Assembly: GCA_002731275.1 (NCBI GenBank)
Contig: PCBK01000012.1
Coordinates: forward strand, 1 to 64,000
Direction of reading: 5' to 3'
DNA length: 64,000 nt
From: Deltaproteobacteria bacterium
Lineage (GTDB): Bacteria > Myxococcota_C > UBA6777
Shown: positions 22,696 to 31,839 of the stretch, in pieces
Layout: each line of letters opens with the position of its first letter
Numbering within the stretch: the first letter of the stretch is position 1
Notes under the pieces: generated by a model
Told to the model about the DNA's origin: nothing
The model's input: the letters and a program-made list of their open reading frames with translations, nothing else
Databases searched by the model: none
Made by a program: the position numbers and the translations under genes

Positions 22696-24570
22696 ATGTA
22701 CGGTAGGAGAGAAGAGCTTCCGCCTTTTTCGGAGTTTGAGCGAGAGTTATGGGTCGCAGTGTTTGTCTACGCCTTGGGTGGCTGGCTGGGAATGCACCGC
22801 TTCTATCTGGGAAAATGGAAGACCGGCCTCCTCTATATGTGTACCTTTGGGCTCGTTGGATTTGGCTGGATCGCAGACGGATTCCAGCTCAAAAAGATGC
22901 TCGAAGAAGAAAACCAACGCCTACGAGCACTTTACAGAGAACAACCTCATCTCTTCGCCAATCCACACGCAACCTGGGCTCCCTCTTCACACCAACGCCC
23001 TACCCTTTGGGGTCTTCTCTCACAGGCCTTCTTCTTCATGTTTGCCCCTGGATTCTTCGCCTACCTGTGCTTCAAGCATCAACATATCAGCCTGATGTTG
23101 CTGATGTTCTTCCTGCTCATTCTCGGCTATATGGGGATCACGGTTAACAGCTTGCGTCGAATGTTTCCAGGCGTCCTCAATATCCCTGGCCTCGGTGGCA
23201 TCCTCAAGCGACTTGTGTCCCTCAACGTGTTTTATCTCGACCATCAGCCGGGTCGTATCTCGTACTATCTCTTCTATCCAATCACCGCCCCTATCATGAT
23301 GATTCGTTCAACGTCCGCCCGACAGGAGCTCAAGATGCTCCTGTTTTGGCTCGGTACAATCGCCATCTTTACACTCGGTGAGATCTATCTCTTTTACTTC
23401 GACGCCTTCCCCCCCCATCTCAAGCTACTAGACGCCTGGGATCTGTTGTTGTTCGAGATAAGCACAGTCTACATCATGTTTTTCTGTTGTATCCTCCCGA
23501 CAGTTGCGCTTCAGCAAAAAGCCCATCATACAGGGCAGACAGGTGTCTTCCGCTCTATCATCGTGCTCGGCTTGTTGAGCTTTGGCACGATCATCGGCGT
23601 CTTCAAAGACGCAAAGACCACGCGCCCAGTGCTCCCCGTCTTCGAACAAAAACTGCTCGACAAAAAGCTCTCCAAACCCTTCTTTCAGGCTGCATTTTGG
23701 AAGGCAAATAAACGTCTCGCGCGAGACCTCCGGACACATCTCGACCTTCCTCCGACATCACGCCCCACAACGCGCACGACTGCGACCAAGAAAAACACAT
23801 GGAGATCTCGATACAATCGCGAACTCGAAGACTTCATGGATCAAGCTGAAGCGCGTGGCTTTGCGCTCTATTCGACAGGGACCAAGCACGCACAGTGGAC
23901 AGGTGTGTTGCTCGATTTTTACTTGAACAGCCCCAGATGGTTGGCCCTTTACTCTCCCCAAAAAGGTTGGCTCACCCGATGGAAGCAGGTACCACCAGAC
24001 TTGCGCAAGTGGATGCGAGACATCCAGCTCAAGATCATGTACCCCTCGCTCGCTCGCTCCCCAGAGCACGCGAAGACGCTCGAAACATCCAGCGTCCCCA
24101 AAGGTTTGTTCTACGATCGTTACAAGCAAACAGCTCCCCCTCCTTCCACGACACCGCTCCATCAAAAAATGTCTTCGCTACGTGGCAAGTGGAGCTGTCA
24201 AACACACACAATGCCAACCAAGAGCGGAATTTTGCTTCGCATCACAGAAAACGAGCCCCCTTCTTACACACTCACCTACAAAGAACCAACGCCCTCTGGA
24301 AGTCATGCCACATGGTCCATTCGCTGGGATACGCACAGAGCACGTCTCGCCGCGACCTTTCAAAACAAACGGGGAAGTCGTGGGGTCGGTTGGTCCAAAG
24401 ATGGAAAGGTGTGGGAGTTTACGCTCAAGACAAAGACACGCAAACGGCTCCCTCTACGTTTTGTGTTCAGCCCCCGAACATGGTTACAGGAGACACTCAC
24501 CTTCTCGTTGTATGGCAAGAAACAAACAGGTGCATGGCTTCGCTTGAATCATTGGACGTGCAAAAAATAG
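22696..24570 (+). CDS. TM2-domain multi-spanning membrane protein
   Basis: 624 residues from ATG 22696, chosen because GGAG lies seven bases upstream and residues 1-17 then form a short cytoplasmic start; in-frame starts reach back to 22555. A TM2 domain (FVYALGGWLGMHRFYLG ... GLVGFGWIADGFQL) spans about 22-65. Further hydrophobic helices lie at about 100-150 and 215-310. The second half (about 340-624) is soluble, basic, and ends in a beta-rich stretch with conserved-looking Trp residues (GKWSCQTH..., LNHWTCKK). TM2 proteins often sense or scaffold in the inner membrane. I do not recognise the C-terminal part. Confidence 0.75.
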   Translation: MYGRREELPPFSEFERELWVAVFVYALGGWLGMHRFYLGKWKTGLLYMCTFGLVGFGWIADGFQLKKMLEEENQRLRALYREQPHLFANPHATWAPSSHQRPTLWGLLSQAFFFMFAPGFFAYLCFKHQHISLMLLMFFLLILGYMGITVNSLRRMFPGVLNIPGLGGILKRLVSLNVFYLDHQPGRISYYLFYPITAPIMMIRSTSARQELKMLLFWLGTIAIFTLGEIYLFYFDAFPPHLKLLDAWDLLLFEISTVYIMFFCCILPTVALQQKAHHTGQTGVFRSIIVLGLLSFGTIIGVFKDAKTTRPVLPVFEQKLLDKKLSKPFFQAAFWKANKRLARDLRTHLDLPPTSRPTTRTTATKKNTWRSRYNRELEDFMDQAEARGFALYSTGTKHAQWTGVLLDFYLNSPRWLALYSPQKGWLTRWKQVPPDLRKWMRDIQLKIMYPSLARSPEHAKTLETSSVPKGLFYDRYKQTAPPPSTTPLHQKMSSLRGKWSCQTHTMPTKSGILLRITENEPPSYTLTYKEPTPSGSHATWSIRWDTHRARLAATFQNKRGSRGVGWSKDGKVWEFTLKTKTRKRLPLRFVFSPRTWLQETLTFSLYGKKQTGAWLRLNHWTCKK

Positions 24571-24659
24571 ACGTATGACATCCAGACCGGACACAACACC
24601 CTGACGCTACGAAGGAAAGTTCACATCACTCTTGTACGTTGGCTGCGCGAGAGAACCGC

Positions 24660-25805
24660 CTAGTACTTGGTCTTTCGTCTCACCCCAACAAAGACACACA
24701 ACACCATCAAACATAACCACCCTAACGCGTCTTCGTGACTTGACGCAGAACACCCACAACCTCTCTCCACAACGGGCTCCTTTTCGGAAGGCTCTTCGGC
24801 GATCTGCTCCTTTGGTGAACCTGCATCAGGTGTCACAGGTTCACTTGAAGGCTCGCTTGAAGTCTCTTTTACAGGTTCCACAGCAGGCTCACTCTTTGGT
24901 TCAGGTCGTGGGGGGAGGTTGACACAAGGCAGCTTGTAGATGGGCATGGGGGCGTTCTCTGTCGTCAACAACACGTTGATGCCGTCGATATCATACGCAA
25001 GGGACTCTCCCTGTGAGACCGCGGGTGGTGTCAGGGTCCCAAAGCGATTGGAATCTTTTGGGATACCGTCACTTCCGACAGCATACAAGAACACATGGTT
25101 ATAGGTACGAAGCATCACTTGATCACCAAAGGGCGAGATGTCACCGCCTGTGAATGTCCCTCCGCCTGGGATGTTGAGCGTCGCGACTTTCTTGAGAGTG
25201 TGTTTTCCAGGAGCTTTGTCACCGGGGAGCATGTAGACGATCCCCGTATTGTTCTTCTCCTTGGTCACGAGGATGATGTCCCTGGTTTTAGGATGGATCA
25301 ACAACGTCTCGCAGTTGTGGGCGCCGTCGGGGTATGTCAACGTGAAGACATCGGCCTGTCCTGTTGTCCCATTCGTCTTATTTTGAAAGTCCACTTTGGG
25401 TTCGAGGACGCGATAGATCATGATGTTAGGACGGATGTAATTGTTATCTCCGAAGCCACCAATGTACAGACAATGCGCGCCGTTGGGACAGGGTCCAGCC
25501 GCCATATCTTCCCAGTCGAAGTTGCTCGCTCCCTGCACTGTAAATGTCCCAAGATGAGTGCCCTTCTCGTCGAGCGCGTACAATCTCGGCCGACCTCCAG
25601 AGTCGTTGTGGCTCCACCACGCGCCCGGATTGAGTCGCGACGCAGCGAGACCAGAGCTCTCGTTGAGCTGAGCGTTTGCGATATTTCCGGTCTTCACACC
25701 AGGACCATACGAACGACAGGTCTGTGCATACACATTTACGCCACAGAGAAGCACCCACAAACAACACACATAGGACCAACACTTCACAACAAACACCCCA
25801 TACAT
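24660..25805 (-). CDS. secreted propeller-like protein with MYXO-CTERM-like tail
   Basis: 381 residues. Signal peptide about 1-27 (ending NVYAQ). The body begins SSGLAASRLNPGAWW and SHNDSGGRPRLYALD and keeps a blade-like D-G/Y-x-hydrophobic rhythm, consistent with a beta-propeller. Residues about 305-345 are a Glu/Pro/Ser spacer. The last 33 residues are a sorting tail: GCGCSASS, a hydrophobic helix, then VRRKTKY. This matches the MYXO-CTERM arrangement (Cys-rich motif, helix, basic end) used in myxobacteria for processing and cell-surface anchoring. No Shine-Dalgarno is evident before 25805. Function of the propeller part unknown. Confidence 0.82.
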   Translation of the reverse strand: MYGVFVVKCWSYVCCLWVLLCGVNVYAQTCRSYGPGVKTGNIANAQLNESSGLAASRLNPGAWWSHNDSGGRPRLYALDEKGTHLGTFTVQGASNFDWEDMAAGPCPNGAHCLYIGGFGDNNYIRPNIMIYRVLEPKVDFQNKTNGTTGQADVFTLTYPDGAHNCETLLIHPKTRDIILVTKEKNNTGIVYMLPGDKAPGKHTLKKVATLNIPGGGTFTGGDISPFGDQVMLRTYNHVFLYAVGSDGIPKDSNRFGTLTPPAVSQGESLAYDIDGINVLLTTENAPMPIYKLPCVNLPPRPEPKSEPAVEPVKETSSEPSSEPVTPDAGSPKEQIAEEPSEKEPVVERGCGCSASSHEDALGWLCLMVLCVFVGVRRKTKY

Positions 25806-25878
25806 CAAACGGACAAAAAGAACACCTCACCACACAAAGCGGTGGGACCTCGCAAGATACAACCGACGCCTGAGAGCG

Positions 25879-26751
25879 TCAACGCCCCAAAATAACAAGG
25901 ACCGCACCAAACACCATCACAGACGCACCGAGCAGTCGAGGTCCAAGGGGACGTTCGTGAAAGAAGAAGTACCCAATAAGTACGACAAAAATCACCCCCG
26001 AACGCTTGATAGTGTCGACATATGCGACGAGGATCTCTTCGATCGCGAGCAGCTGCGTCCAGCTCGCGATGAACATGGTCACACACGCCGTAAAACACAC
26101 AGGCCAACACTGTTTCAACCCACCAAGCTCTTTCAAGCGCCCTCTATACCACATCACAAACAAGACCGAGACACCTATCACGAGATTGATCGCCGTTGAA
26201 AGCAACCATATCGAGCCATGTTGAAGCGCCATCTTATCGAAAGGCCCCGAGTTGCTCCACAAAAACGCGACGATCAACATATAGAGTGAACCGCGCTCTT
26301 TTGTGAGGGCTTTAAGCGTCGCAAAGCGCCCTCCTCCAACTCCTGGGTTGAGAAGCATCGCACCGAGCAAGATGACAAAAGCCCCTGCCCCTGCGATCCA
26401 TGAAGGCACTTCGCCGAGCCACAAAAATCCAGTGAGGAGTAAAAATACAGGTGTAAAACTGAGATAGGGGACGGTCAAGGACAACGGACTGAGTTGGACC
26501 GCCCGAAAAAACAGCAGGTTGGCAAACAAATTGAGAACAGCAGAAGCTAACGTCGCCTTCCAAAAGGCAAAAGACGTCAGCCCCTCCAACGGCACAAAGG
26601 CAAGACCACACGAAAATAGGATCGCACTCCCTAGAGACAGATACGCGACCCCTGCGAGTGCTGCGAGGTCTTGCGAGAGGCGTTTTCTTTGAGCGTCAAG
26701 TGCAGCCCAACACAACGCTGACATGATCGCGAAATAGATTCCCATAGACAT
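25879..26751 (-). CDS. EamA/DMT-family transporter
   Basis: 290 residues with about ten hydrophobic helices and an internal duplication (two EamA halves, about 3-135 and 155-290), the drug/metabolite transporter layout. Typical landmarks are WAALDAQRKRLS in helix 1, FLWLGEVPSWIAGAGAFVILLG at the end of half one and the GYFFFHERPLGPRLLGASVMVFG counterpart in half two. Family members export amino acids or other small metabolites; substrate cannot be told. It precedes the MYXO-CTERM gene by 73 bases in the same direction. Confidence 0.9.
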   Translation of the reverse strand: MSMGIYFAIMSALCWAALDAQRKRLSQDLAALAGVAYLSLGSAILFSCGLAFVPLEGLTSFAFWKATLASAVLNLFANLLFFRAVQLSPLSLTVPYLSFTPVFLLLTGFLWLGEVPSWIAGAGAFVILLGAMLLNPGVGGGRFATLKALTKERGSLYMLIVAFLWSNSGPFDKMALQHGSIWLLSTAINLVIGVSVLFVMWYRGRLKELGGLKQCWPVCFTACVTMFIASWTQLLAIEEILVAYVDTIKRSGVIFVVLIGYFFFHERPLGPRLLGASVMVFGAVLVILGR

Positions 26752-27020
26752 GTCATCACACCAAAATCAAAAGACAGGTAACAAATACACGGACACAAAC
26801 ATCGTGACCATTCAGCGACAAAAAAGATGCCTGTCATATCACACAAGACACAAAAAGACAGCCACAATGTACTTATTTGTTGGTACGTACATCCAGAGGT
26901 TGGAACACCAACAACATCGAAACCCATCGTCGATCTGCACACAACAAAATACATATTGCAACAACACGCCGATACAACTACGTTACAGAGACGACGATGA
27001 TTCGACACGTGGAGGTCATG

Positions 27021-27917
27021 ATGACGAGACAAAAGCACATACACAAGGCGCTGCTCTTTTGCATCGTTCTCTTGTCAAGTTGTGCCCCTTCCCCCTCCCA
27101 ACTCCTTGCGCCAGGTGGAACACAACGCCCTGGCGAAAAAGGCGTTTTCGGTGCACATGTCTTTCATGCACACGTTCAAGTCAACATCACAGCGAGCGCT
27201 GAGATCCAAGTATACTATCCATCAACACGGGATGGAGCGTTCGACACAAAAGCAGCTCCTGCGCCTGTTGTGCTGTTTTTGCAAGGGGGAGCTGTCTCAG
27301 TCTCCCGATACAATTGGTTGCTGCAACACCTTGCATCTCGTGGTCATGTCGTCCTCGCTCCCCAGCACATTCTCAACGCAGCGATCCTGCAAGGCGAGCT
27401 CAGCACTGCAGCCAGACAAGCCTATACACAATGGGTGCAAACCCCCACACATTTACTCCATCAAGCCTCCTCTTCAGAGCCGATGACGATCTTGATGGGT
27501 CACTCTCTTGGCGGCATCACAGGCGCAAAACTGTACCTCAAACAAAAGAAGTACCAAGGCCTCGCGGTCCTTGGATCATACATCCTCCCAGAGGAACCGC
27601 TCACCTCTCATACATCCCGCGTACAAGGTTCCATCTTGCTCTTAACGGGAGCGAGAGACGGAGTCATTATCCCCCAAAAAACAAGGGACACCTTCTCAAG
27701 GCTGAGCGCTTCGGCATACTTGGGGTTGGTAGAGGGTATGACACACTACGATTGGTGCGATGAAGTCACTGATGCCGAACAAACAACGGACACACAGCCA
27801 CAGAGACCAACCAAAGAGGTAAGGATTCCGCAAAGATCCTGTTGGATACATGGCTCGAAGCGCTCATCACACCATCCAAACAGCAAGAACTGGAGCGTTT
27901 CCAACGCGACGATATAG
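27021..27917 (+). CDS. alpha/beta-hydrolase lipoprotein, frameshifted near its C-terminus
   Basis: Lipase/PHB-depolymerase-like lipoprotein. ATG 27021 has GGAGG five bases upstream; the signal ends in LLSSC with lipid Cys21. Catalytic elements are GHSLGG (Ser162), GARDGV (Asp) and GMTHYDWC (His). After about 27786 the protein stops looking natural and ends at 27917. In the frame one base back, residues reading GKDSAKILLDTWLEALITP run to a TGA at 27932-27934 that overlaps the next gene as ATGA. So the ancestral gene very probably ended at 27934 and one base is missing between 27773 and 27820 (mutation or sequence error). All catalytic residues precede the shift. Confidence 0.82.
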   Translation: MTRQKHIHKALLFCIVLLSSCAPSPSQLLAPGGTQRPGEKGVFGAHVFHAHVQVNITASAEIQVYYPSTRDGAFDTKAAPAPVVLFLQGGAVSVSRYNWLLQHLASRGHVVLAPQHILNAAILQGELSTAARQAYTQWVQTPTHLLHQASSSEPMTILMGHSLGGITGAKLYLKQKKYQGLAVLGSYILPEEPLTSHTSRVQGSILLLTGARDGVIIPQKTRDTFSRLSASAYLGLVEGMTHYDWCDEVTDAEQTTDTQPQRPTKEVRIPQRSCWIHGSKRSSHHPNSKNWSVSNATI

Positions 27918-27930
27918 AGTTTAAAAAAAA

Positions 27931-28521
27931 ATGAACCGTCCTTTACTCACATTCTCCACCCTCTTCATCTTGTATGTGACGTATGCGCCTTCAAGGGCTG
28001 AGGCATCGCTGCCCTTACTGTCAGGTGCGACAACACCACGAGCCATCCGAATCGTTGGGGGGTGGCCTGCAATAGGTGCTTCCTATTGGCCAACAGAACA
28101 TTGGGGAGTCGGTATACGTTGGCGACTTCCTTATGCTTCGATGGCATTCTCGGCAGGTGGTAGGTTACGTACACAGTCAAAGACAGGCTGGTACATCGAA
28201 GGCCAACTCGCAGGTTCACTTGCCATTCCGATTCTCACACCGGGACTTGCGCTTGCGCTTATGCCTGGACTGGAAGGTGGTTTTCAGCACCATTCATTTG
28301 CACTGTGGATCGGACTCAAGACATCGCTGGTCTTTCAAACAACACCTCCGCTTTCGCTCGTCTTTCCCATACGTTTTGTGCTCGGAGGTCGGTGGCAAAG
28401 AGGACCGTGGTATATTGACTTGGAGGCTTCTGCAGGTGTGGATTTACAGTGGGACGCTTTACCCACTGCGGAGGTGCAGGTGAGTGTGCTCGTTGGTTGG
28501 CTATTTGCGCTTGGAGATTAA
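27931..28521 (+). CDS. putative outer-membrane beta-barrel protein
   Basis: 196 residues, ATG overlapping the restored stop of the hydrolase (ATGA), so translationally coupled to it. Signal peptide about 1-25 (ending RAEA). The mature chain alternates aromatic and small residues in short strands (WGVGIRWRLPY, FALWIGLKTSLVF, WYIDLEASAGVDLQW), fitting an eight-stranded barrel. No family recognised. Convergent with the DUF4870-like gene after 18 bases. Confidence 0.7.
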   Translation: MNRPLLTFSTLFILYVTYAPSRAEASLPLLSGATTPRAIRIVGGWPAIGASYWPTEHWGVGIRWRLPYASMAFSAGGRLRTQSKTGWYIEGQLAGSLAIPILTPGLALALMPGLEGGFQHHSFALWIGLKTSLVFQTTPPLSLVFPIRFVLGGRWQRGPWYIDLEASAGVDLQWDALPTAEVQVSVLVGWLFALGD

Positions 28522-28539
28522 TTCACTTGGGTTTTGCGA

Positions 28540-29016
28540 TCACTTCGCCTTGGTCTTCTTCAAAAAGAAATACTCCATCCACTCCCCTCTCGCGGCTGCA
28601 CGCGCACCTGACAGGGCCAGATAGAAACCGATACCAAACTCGACAATCATCGCGCCAGTGTTGACAATCGTCACCATCAACAACGCAGGGGCAATCCATC
28701 CAGGAGGTGGTGTACCTGTCCCGTCGAACGCATAGCTCTGCATGAACTTCGCGAGTGTGATCAAGAGATGCAAAGACACATGGACCACAAACACCATCAA
28801 TAACCCAAAAGATAACCAAAACGCCTGTCGTCCATGATGCGCCACAAAGGCCTCTGTGCTTCGCTTCATTCTCCACGGATACCAGAGCAACAAGCCACAT
28901 CCTAACGCTGAAAGATGTACGCGCGAAGCCTTTTGCCGAAGCTGTGAATCGGCCTCAAGATGCATTTGTGGGACACTGTTTTCCTCTTCGCTTGTCTCTT
29001 GTGTGTGCTCCAACAC
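28540..29016 (-). CDS. DUF4870-like inner-membrane protein
   Basis: 158 residues with an acidic N-terminal tail (about 1-25) and three hydrophobic helices (about 36-50, 66-92, 110-138). VHLSALGCGLLLWYPW, then HHGRQAFWLSFGLLM, is the spacing of DUF4870 proteins (LSHLS ... HGKEAL.FQ), although the usual Asn-Phe-Gln is altered. Role unknown. It lacks a strong ribosome binding site. Confidence 0.65.
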   Translation of the reverse strand: MLEHTQETSEEENSVPQMHLEADSQLRQKASRVHLSALGCGLLLWYPWRMKRSTEAFVAHHGRQAFWLSFGLLMVFVVHVSLHLLITLAKFMQSYAFDGTGTPPPGWIAPALLMVTIVNTGAMIVEFGIGFYLALSGARAAARGEWMEYFFLKKTKAK

Positions 29017-29205
29017 TCACCTCCATCATCTTCTGTATTGGCAAACGTACTTGGTGATATCATTTCCATACATCAATGTGAAGGTGGAGTTGGAAGCGTG
29101 ATCGAGACAAGCCCCCTCATTTTCGGGCCTTTGTTTGATATCAAGATATGACTTTCGACAAATATCCCCCACCAATGTTGTCTTAAGAATGGGCTGGAGG
29201 TCTCT

Positions 29206-31521
29206 TCACCCCTTCACTTCGACATCAACGTTCTCAGTTGCTGAAGAGGCACCACTGGCAGCGAGCAGTTTGCCCATAAAAGGACCGGCGTTGCGAAAGA
29301 AGACGACCTGCTTGAGCTCCTTCGCGAGTGTCTCAAGCCACTGGGCGTAAGCCTCCTCTTCTCCCGCCTCGGGAATCACCATCCCAAAGAACACGATGTC
29401 AGCGTCATGACTCCTTCTATGAATCAACTCTTCGATCGGTGTCCCGTCATCACGCACGATAACATCGACATCACCTACAATACGAGCATCGGAGAGCGTT
29501 TTACATGAACGCACACGTGCGGCCTCTTGCTCAGAGACATCATCAACGATCGTTCGCAACACAACTTTGGCCTTTAACCACTCAGTGTTGCGCTGTAACA
29601 AGTAAGACATCAGCAACATCAGCTCGGCGTTGTGCTCTTCTCCACGCCACCAAACATCAATACGCCCAAAGAGACAGTCATCGTATTGTTCAGGAATCCG
29701 GGCGATGAAGACCTGTTTATGAAGCCGTGAGACGACGCGCATGACTCGAAGCACACGAACAAAGCTTTCAGTCGAGTGCGGCCAACCAAACATCACGATG
29801 TTGGATTGCATCCCAGCGAACCCATGCGCCTGGATAATGTTCATAAAGCCCGTCGTGTACCCTGCGACGACATCGACCTCAGCAAACGCCGTCATCCGCT
29901 CTTGAGCGATCGCAGCTTCGAGCTCTTGCAGATGTTCTTGAACGGTCTCGTGGATGTCTTCAGCCTCCAGATCGCCTTTGATGGCTTGTGTCACAGAGAC
30001 GATCCCTCTGTTTTGGTTGAGCCAATTGGCGAGCCTCACGAGCCCTGTTCCTTGCTTGGGTTCACCGACAAAGACGAGAATATTGGGTCTCCAGTGACGA
30101 GCTCTTCGTACAAGGCGACGCATTTGCAACAATGACAACCGCGTCAACGCAGTCCATAGACTCGTCCTCACATCCCCCCAGTGACTCTCAAGGGCTTTCC
30201 CATTGAGATAAAAGTACAACGCGACCTCAAGGAGTAACGCGCCGACGCAAGCGATCGGACTGATCAAGAACATCACCGTGATGGCACCGAGAACGCCTAA
30301 GAAAGACACTCCCCAATGCACTTGGATGGTCGGTCGATAGGATGGATCTCGCACGATGCGCTCGACACCTGCGGCGAGATTGATGCTGACGTAGAGCGTG
30401 AGAAAGAAGATCGTCACCCACTTCCCGACAGCGTTGAGATCACCGAGAAGGACAGCGAAGAGCGCGATCCCACCAGTAAACCAGGTCGCATATGTGGGCT
30501 GCCCTGTGTCGCTTGTTTTGGCAAAGATACCCGGCGCCATCTTGTCGAGAGACAACGCCTGTAAGACACGAGGTCCACCAAGCACGCTCCCAAAAGCAGA
30601 TGAGAGGATGGCGCCGAGCATTCCAGGCGCGACAAGCCATGCACCCCCCATCGCGATCTTGGTCCAGATCGGTGGGACATTGGGGTCGAGATTGGCAAGC
30701 TCGCTGCCGCTCACCTTTCCTGTCACAGCCAACAGCACGAGGATCAAGAGATAAATCACAGTCCCTAATACGACCGCCGCCATCGTCCCACGTGGGATCG
30801 AACGCTGTGGATCCTTGAGGTCACCGCTCATCCCGATCCCCGCAGTAAAACCTGTCACAGCAGGAAAAAACACCGCAAACACAAACCAAAACCCGCCCGG
30901 CGCCGAGCGCGCGTAATGTGCCCCCCACTCAACAGAACGAACCCCTCCACCAAAACCACCTAACGCCAAAGCGATCAAACTCAAGAAGACGGTCATCATG
31001 ATGGGTACTTGCAACTTGAGCGTAAGCTCCGCGCTCTTACCGGCGACAAAGGTGATCAAAACAATCACCGCTGCGGCGATCGCCTTCATCGGGAGCGGGC
31101 CCCAACTGACAGGCCAGAACAACGATAACGCTTCGGCCAAACCAAATGCGTACAAGGTGATGCTCAACGTACGACATAAAAAGAGCGGGATACCAATCGC
31201 GCCACCAAGCTCCAGCCCCAGACTGCGTGATATCATGTAGTACTCACCACCAATCCCAACACGCATGTTGGTCGATATCGCAGAAGCGCTCAGTGCGGTG
31301 ATAAATGTAATGCTGCTCGCCATAAAGACGATCATCAACGAACGCCAAAGACCGACATTTCCGACAACCCAACCAAATCGCAAGTACATCATCACGCCGA
31401 GGATCGTCAGGATACTCGGCGTAAAGACGCCCAAAAATGTTCCAAAACGCTTTTGTGTGGATGTCTCTTCTTGTTTGTTTGATGGTGATTTTGTGTTCAA
31501 TAGATCATCTCGCTTCGTCAT
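29206..31521 (-). CDS. SLC12-type cation-chloride cotransporter / APC-superfamily permease
   Basis: 771 residues from ATG 31521, giving a short cytoplasmic tail before FLGVFTPSILTILGVMMYLRFGWVVG, the first two helices of the SLC12 (Na-K-Cl cotransporter) family. About twelve helices extend to about residue 460, including IGGEYYMISRSLG and FFPAVTGFTAGIGMSGDL. The C-terminal 300 residues are cytosolic (RPNILVFVGEPKQGTGLVRLAN ... DADIVFFGM), matching the SLC12 C-terminal domain. It should move Cl- with Na+ and/or K+, or amino acids as in the bacterial homologue structurally studied from Methanosarcina. Ion choice not predictable. Confidence 0.88.
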   Translation of the reverse strand: MTKRDDLLNTKSPSNKQEETSTQKRFGTFLGVFTPSILTILGVMMYLRFGWVVGNVGLWRSLMIVFMASSITFITALSASAISTNMRVGIGGEYYMISRSLGLELGGAIGIPLFLCRTLSITLYAFGLAEALSLFWPVSWGPLPMKAIAAAVIVLITFVAGKSAELTLKLQVPIMMTVFLSLIALALGGFGGGVRSVEWGAHYARSAPGGFWFVFAVFFPAVTGFTAGIGMSGDLKDPQRSIPRGTMAAVVLGTVIYLLILVLLAVTGKVSGSELANLDPNVPPIWTKIAMGGAWLVAPGMLGAILSSAFGSVLGGPRVLQALSLDKMAPGIFAKTSDTGQPTYATWFTGGIALFAVLLGDLNAVGKWVTIFFLTLYVSINLAAGVERIVRDPSYRPTIQVHWGVSFLGVLGAITVMFLISPIACVGALLLEVALYFYLNGKALESHWGDVRTSLWTALTRLSLLQMRRLVRRARHWRPNILVFVGEPKQGTGLVRLANWLNQNRGIVSVTQAIKGDLEAEDIHETVQEHLQELEAAIAQERMTAFAEVDVVAGYTTGFMNIIQAHGFAGMQSNIVMFGWPHSTESFVRVLRVMRVVSRLHKQVFIARIPEQYDDCLFGRIDVWWRGEEHNAELMLLMSYLLQRNTEWLKAKVVLRTIVDDVSEQEAARVRSCKTLSDARIVGDVDVIVRDDGTPIEELIHRRSHDADIVFFGMVIPEAGEEEAYAQWLETLAKELKQVVFFRNAGPFMGKLLAASGASSATENVDVEVKG

Positions 31522-31839
31522 CCCACATAGGCAAGTTGTCCGATGTGAGGAGGTGAATGATATCCTTCCACTCGTGATTGTAAGACCACCAAGAAGCGAC
31601 CTCATTGATCAACATCAAACACACTGCCCTCTTTATGGTTTTCGCCCCACTCTGACAACCTTCAAAAAGTGTCGACTTCGCTCCGACTCTCCAAGGTCCC
31701 GGAATACAACGAAGGGACAGGTTGTTGTCTCTCAAACCGGTGCAAGACAAAAGAACGGACTTTCTGACGCGTCACTCTTGAAAGTCTCTTCACCACGATC
31801 TCTTATCCTCATGGATACATCACCTTCAGGGAGCAAACA
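31522..31839. other. divergent intergenic region
   Basis: 318 bp between the transporter and the DsrE-like gene. A reverse frame (31505-31750, TTG start) ending ...SDNLPMWDDEAR overlaps the transporter start by 17 bases; it is possible but unsupported by a ribosome site. No convincing promoter or repeat found. Confidence 0.35.

Noticed and set aside
25095-25895. 266-residue forward frame antisense to the MYXO-CTERM-like gene
   Set aside because: The reverse-strand product has a signal peptide, propeller pattern and sorting tail; the forward frame has none.
27773-27820. Programmed ribosomal frameshift in the hydrolase gene
   Set aside because: No X-XXY-YYZ slippery site or downstream stem was found, and the catalytic part is complete before the shift. 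A lost base is simpler.
31505-31750. 81-residue reverse frame upstream of the SLC12-like gene
   Set aside because: TTG start without a ribosome site, 17-base overlap with the transporter start and no recognisable motif. Kept only as a remark on the gap.
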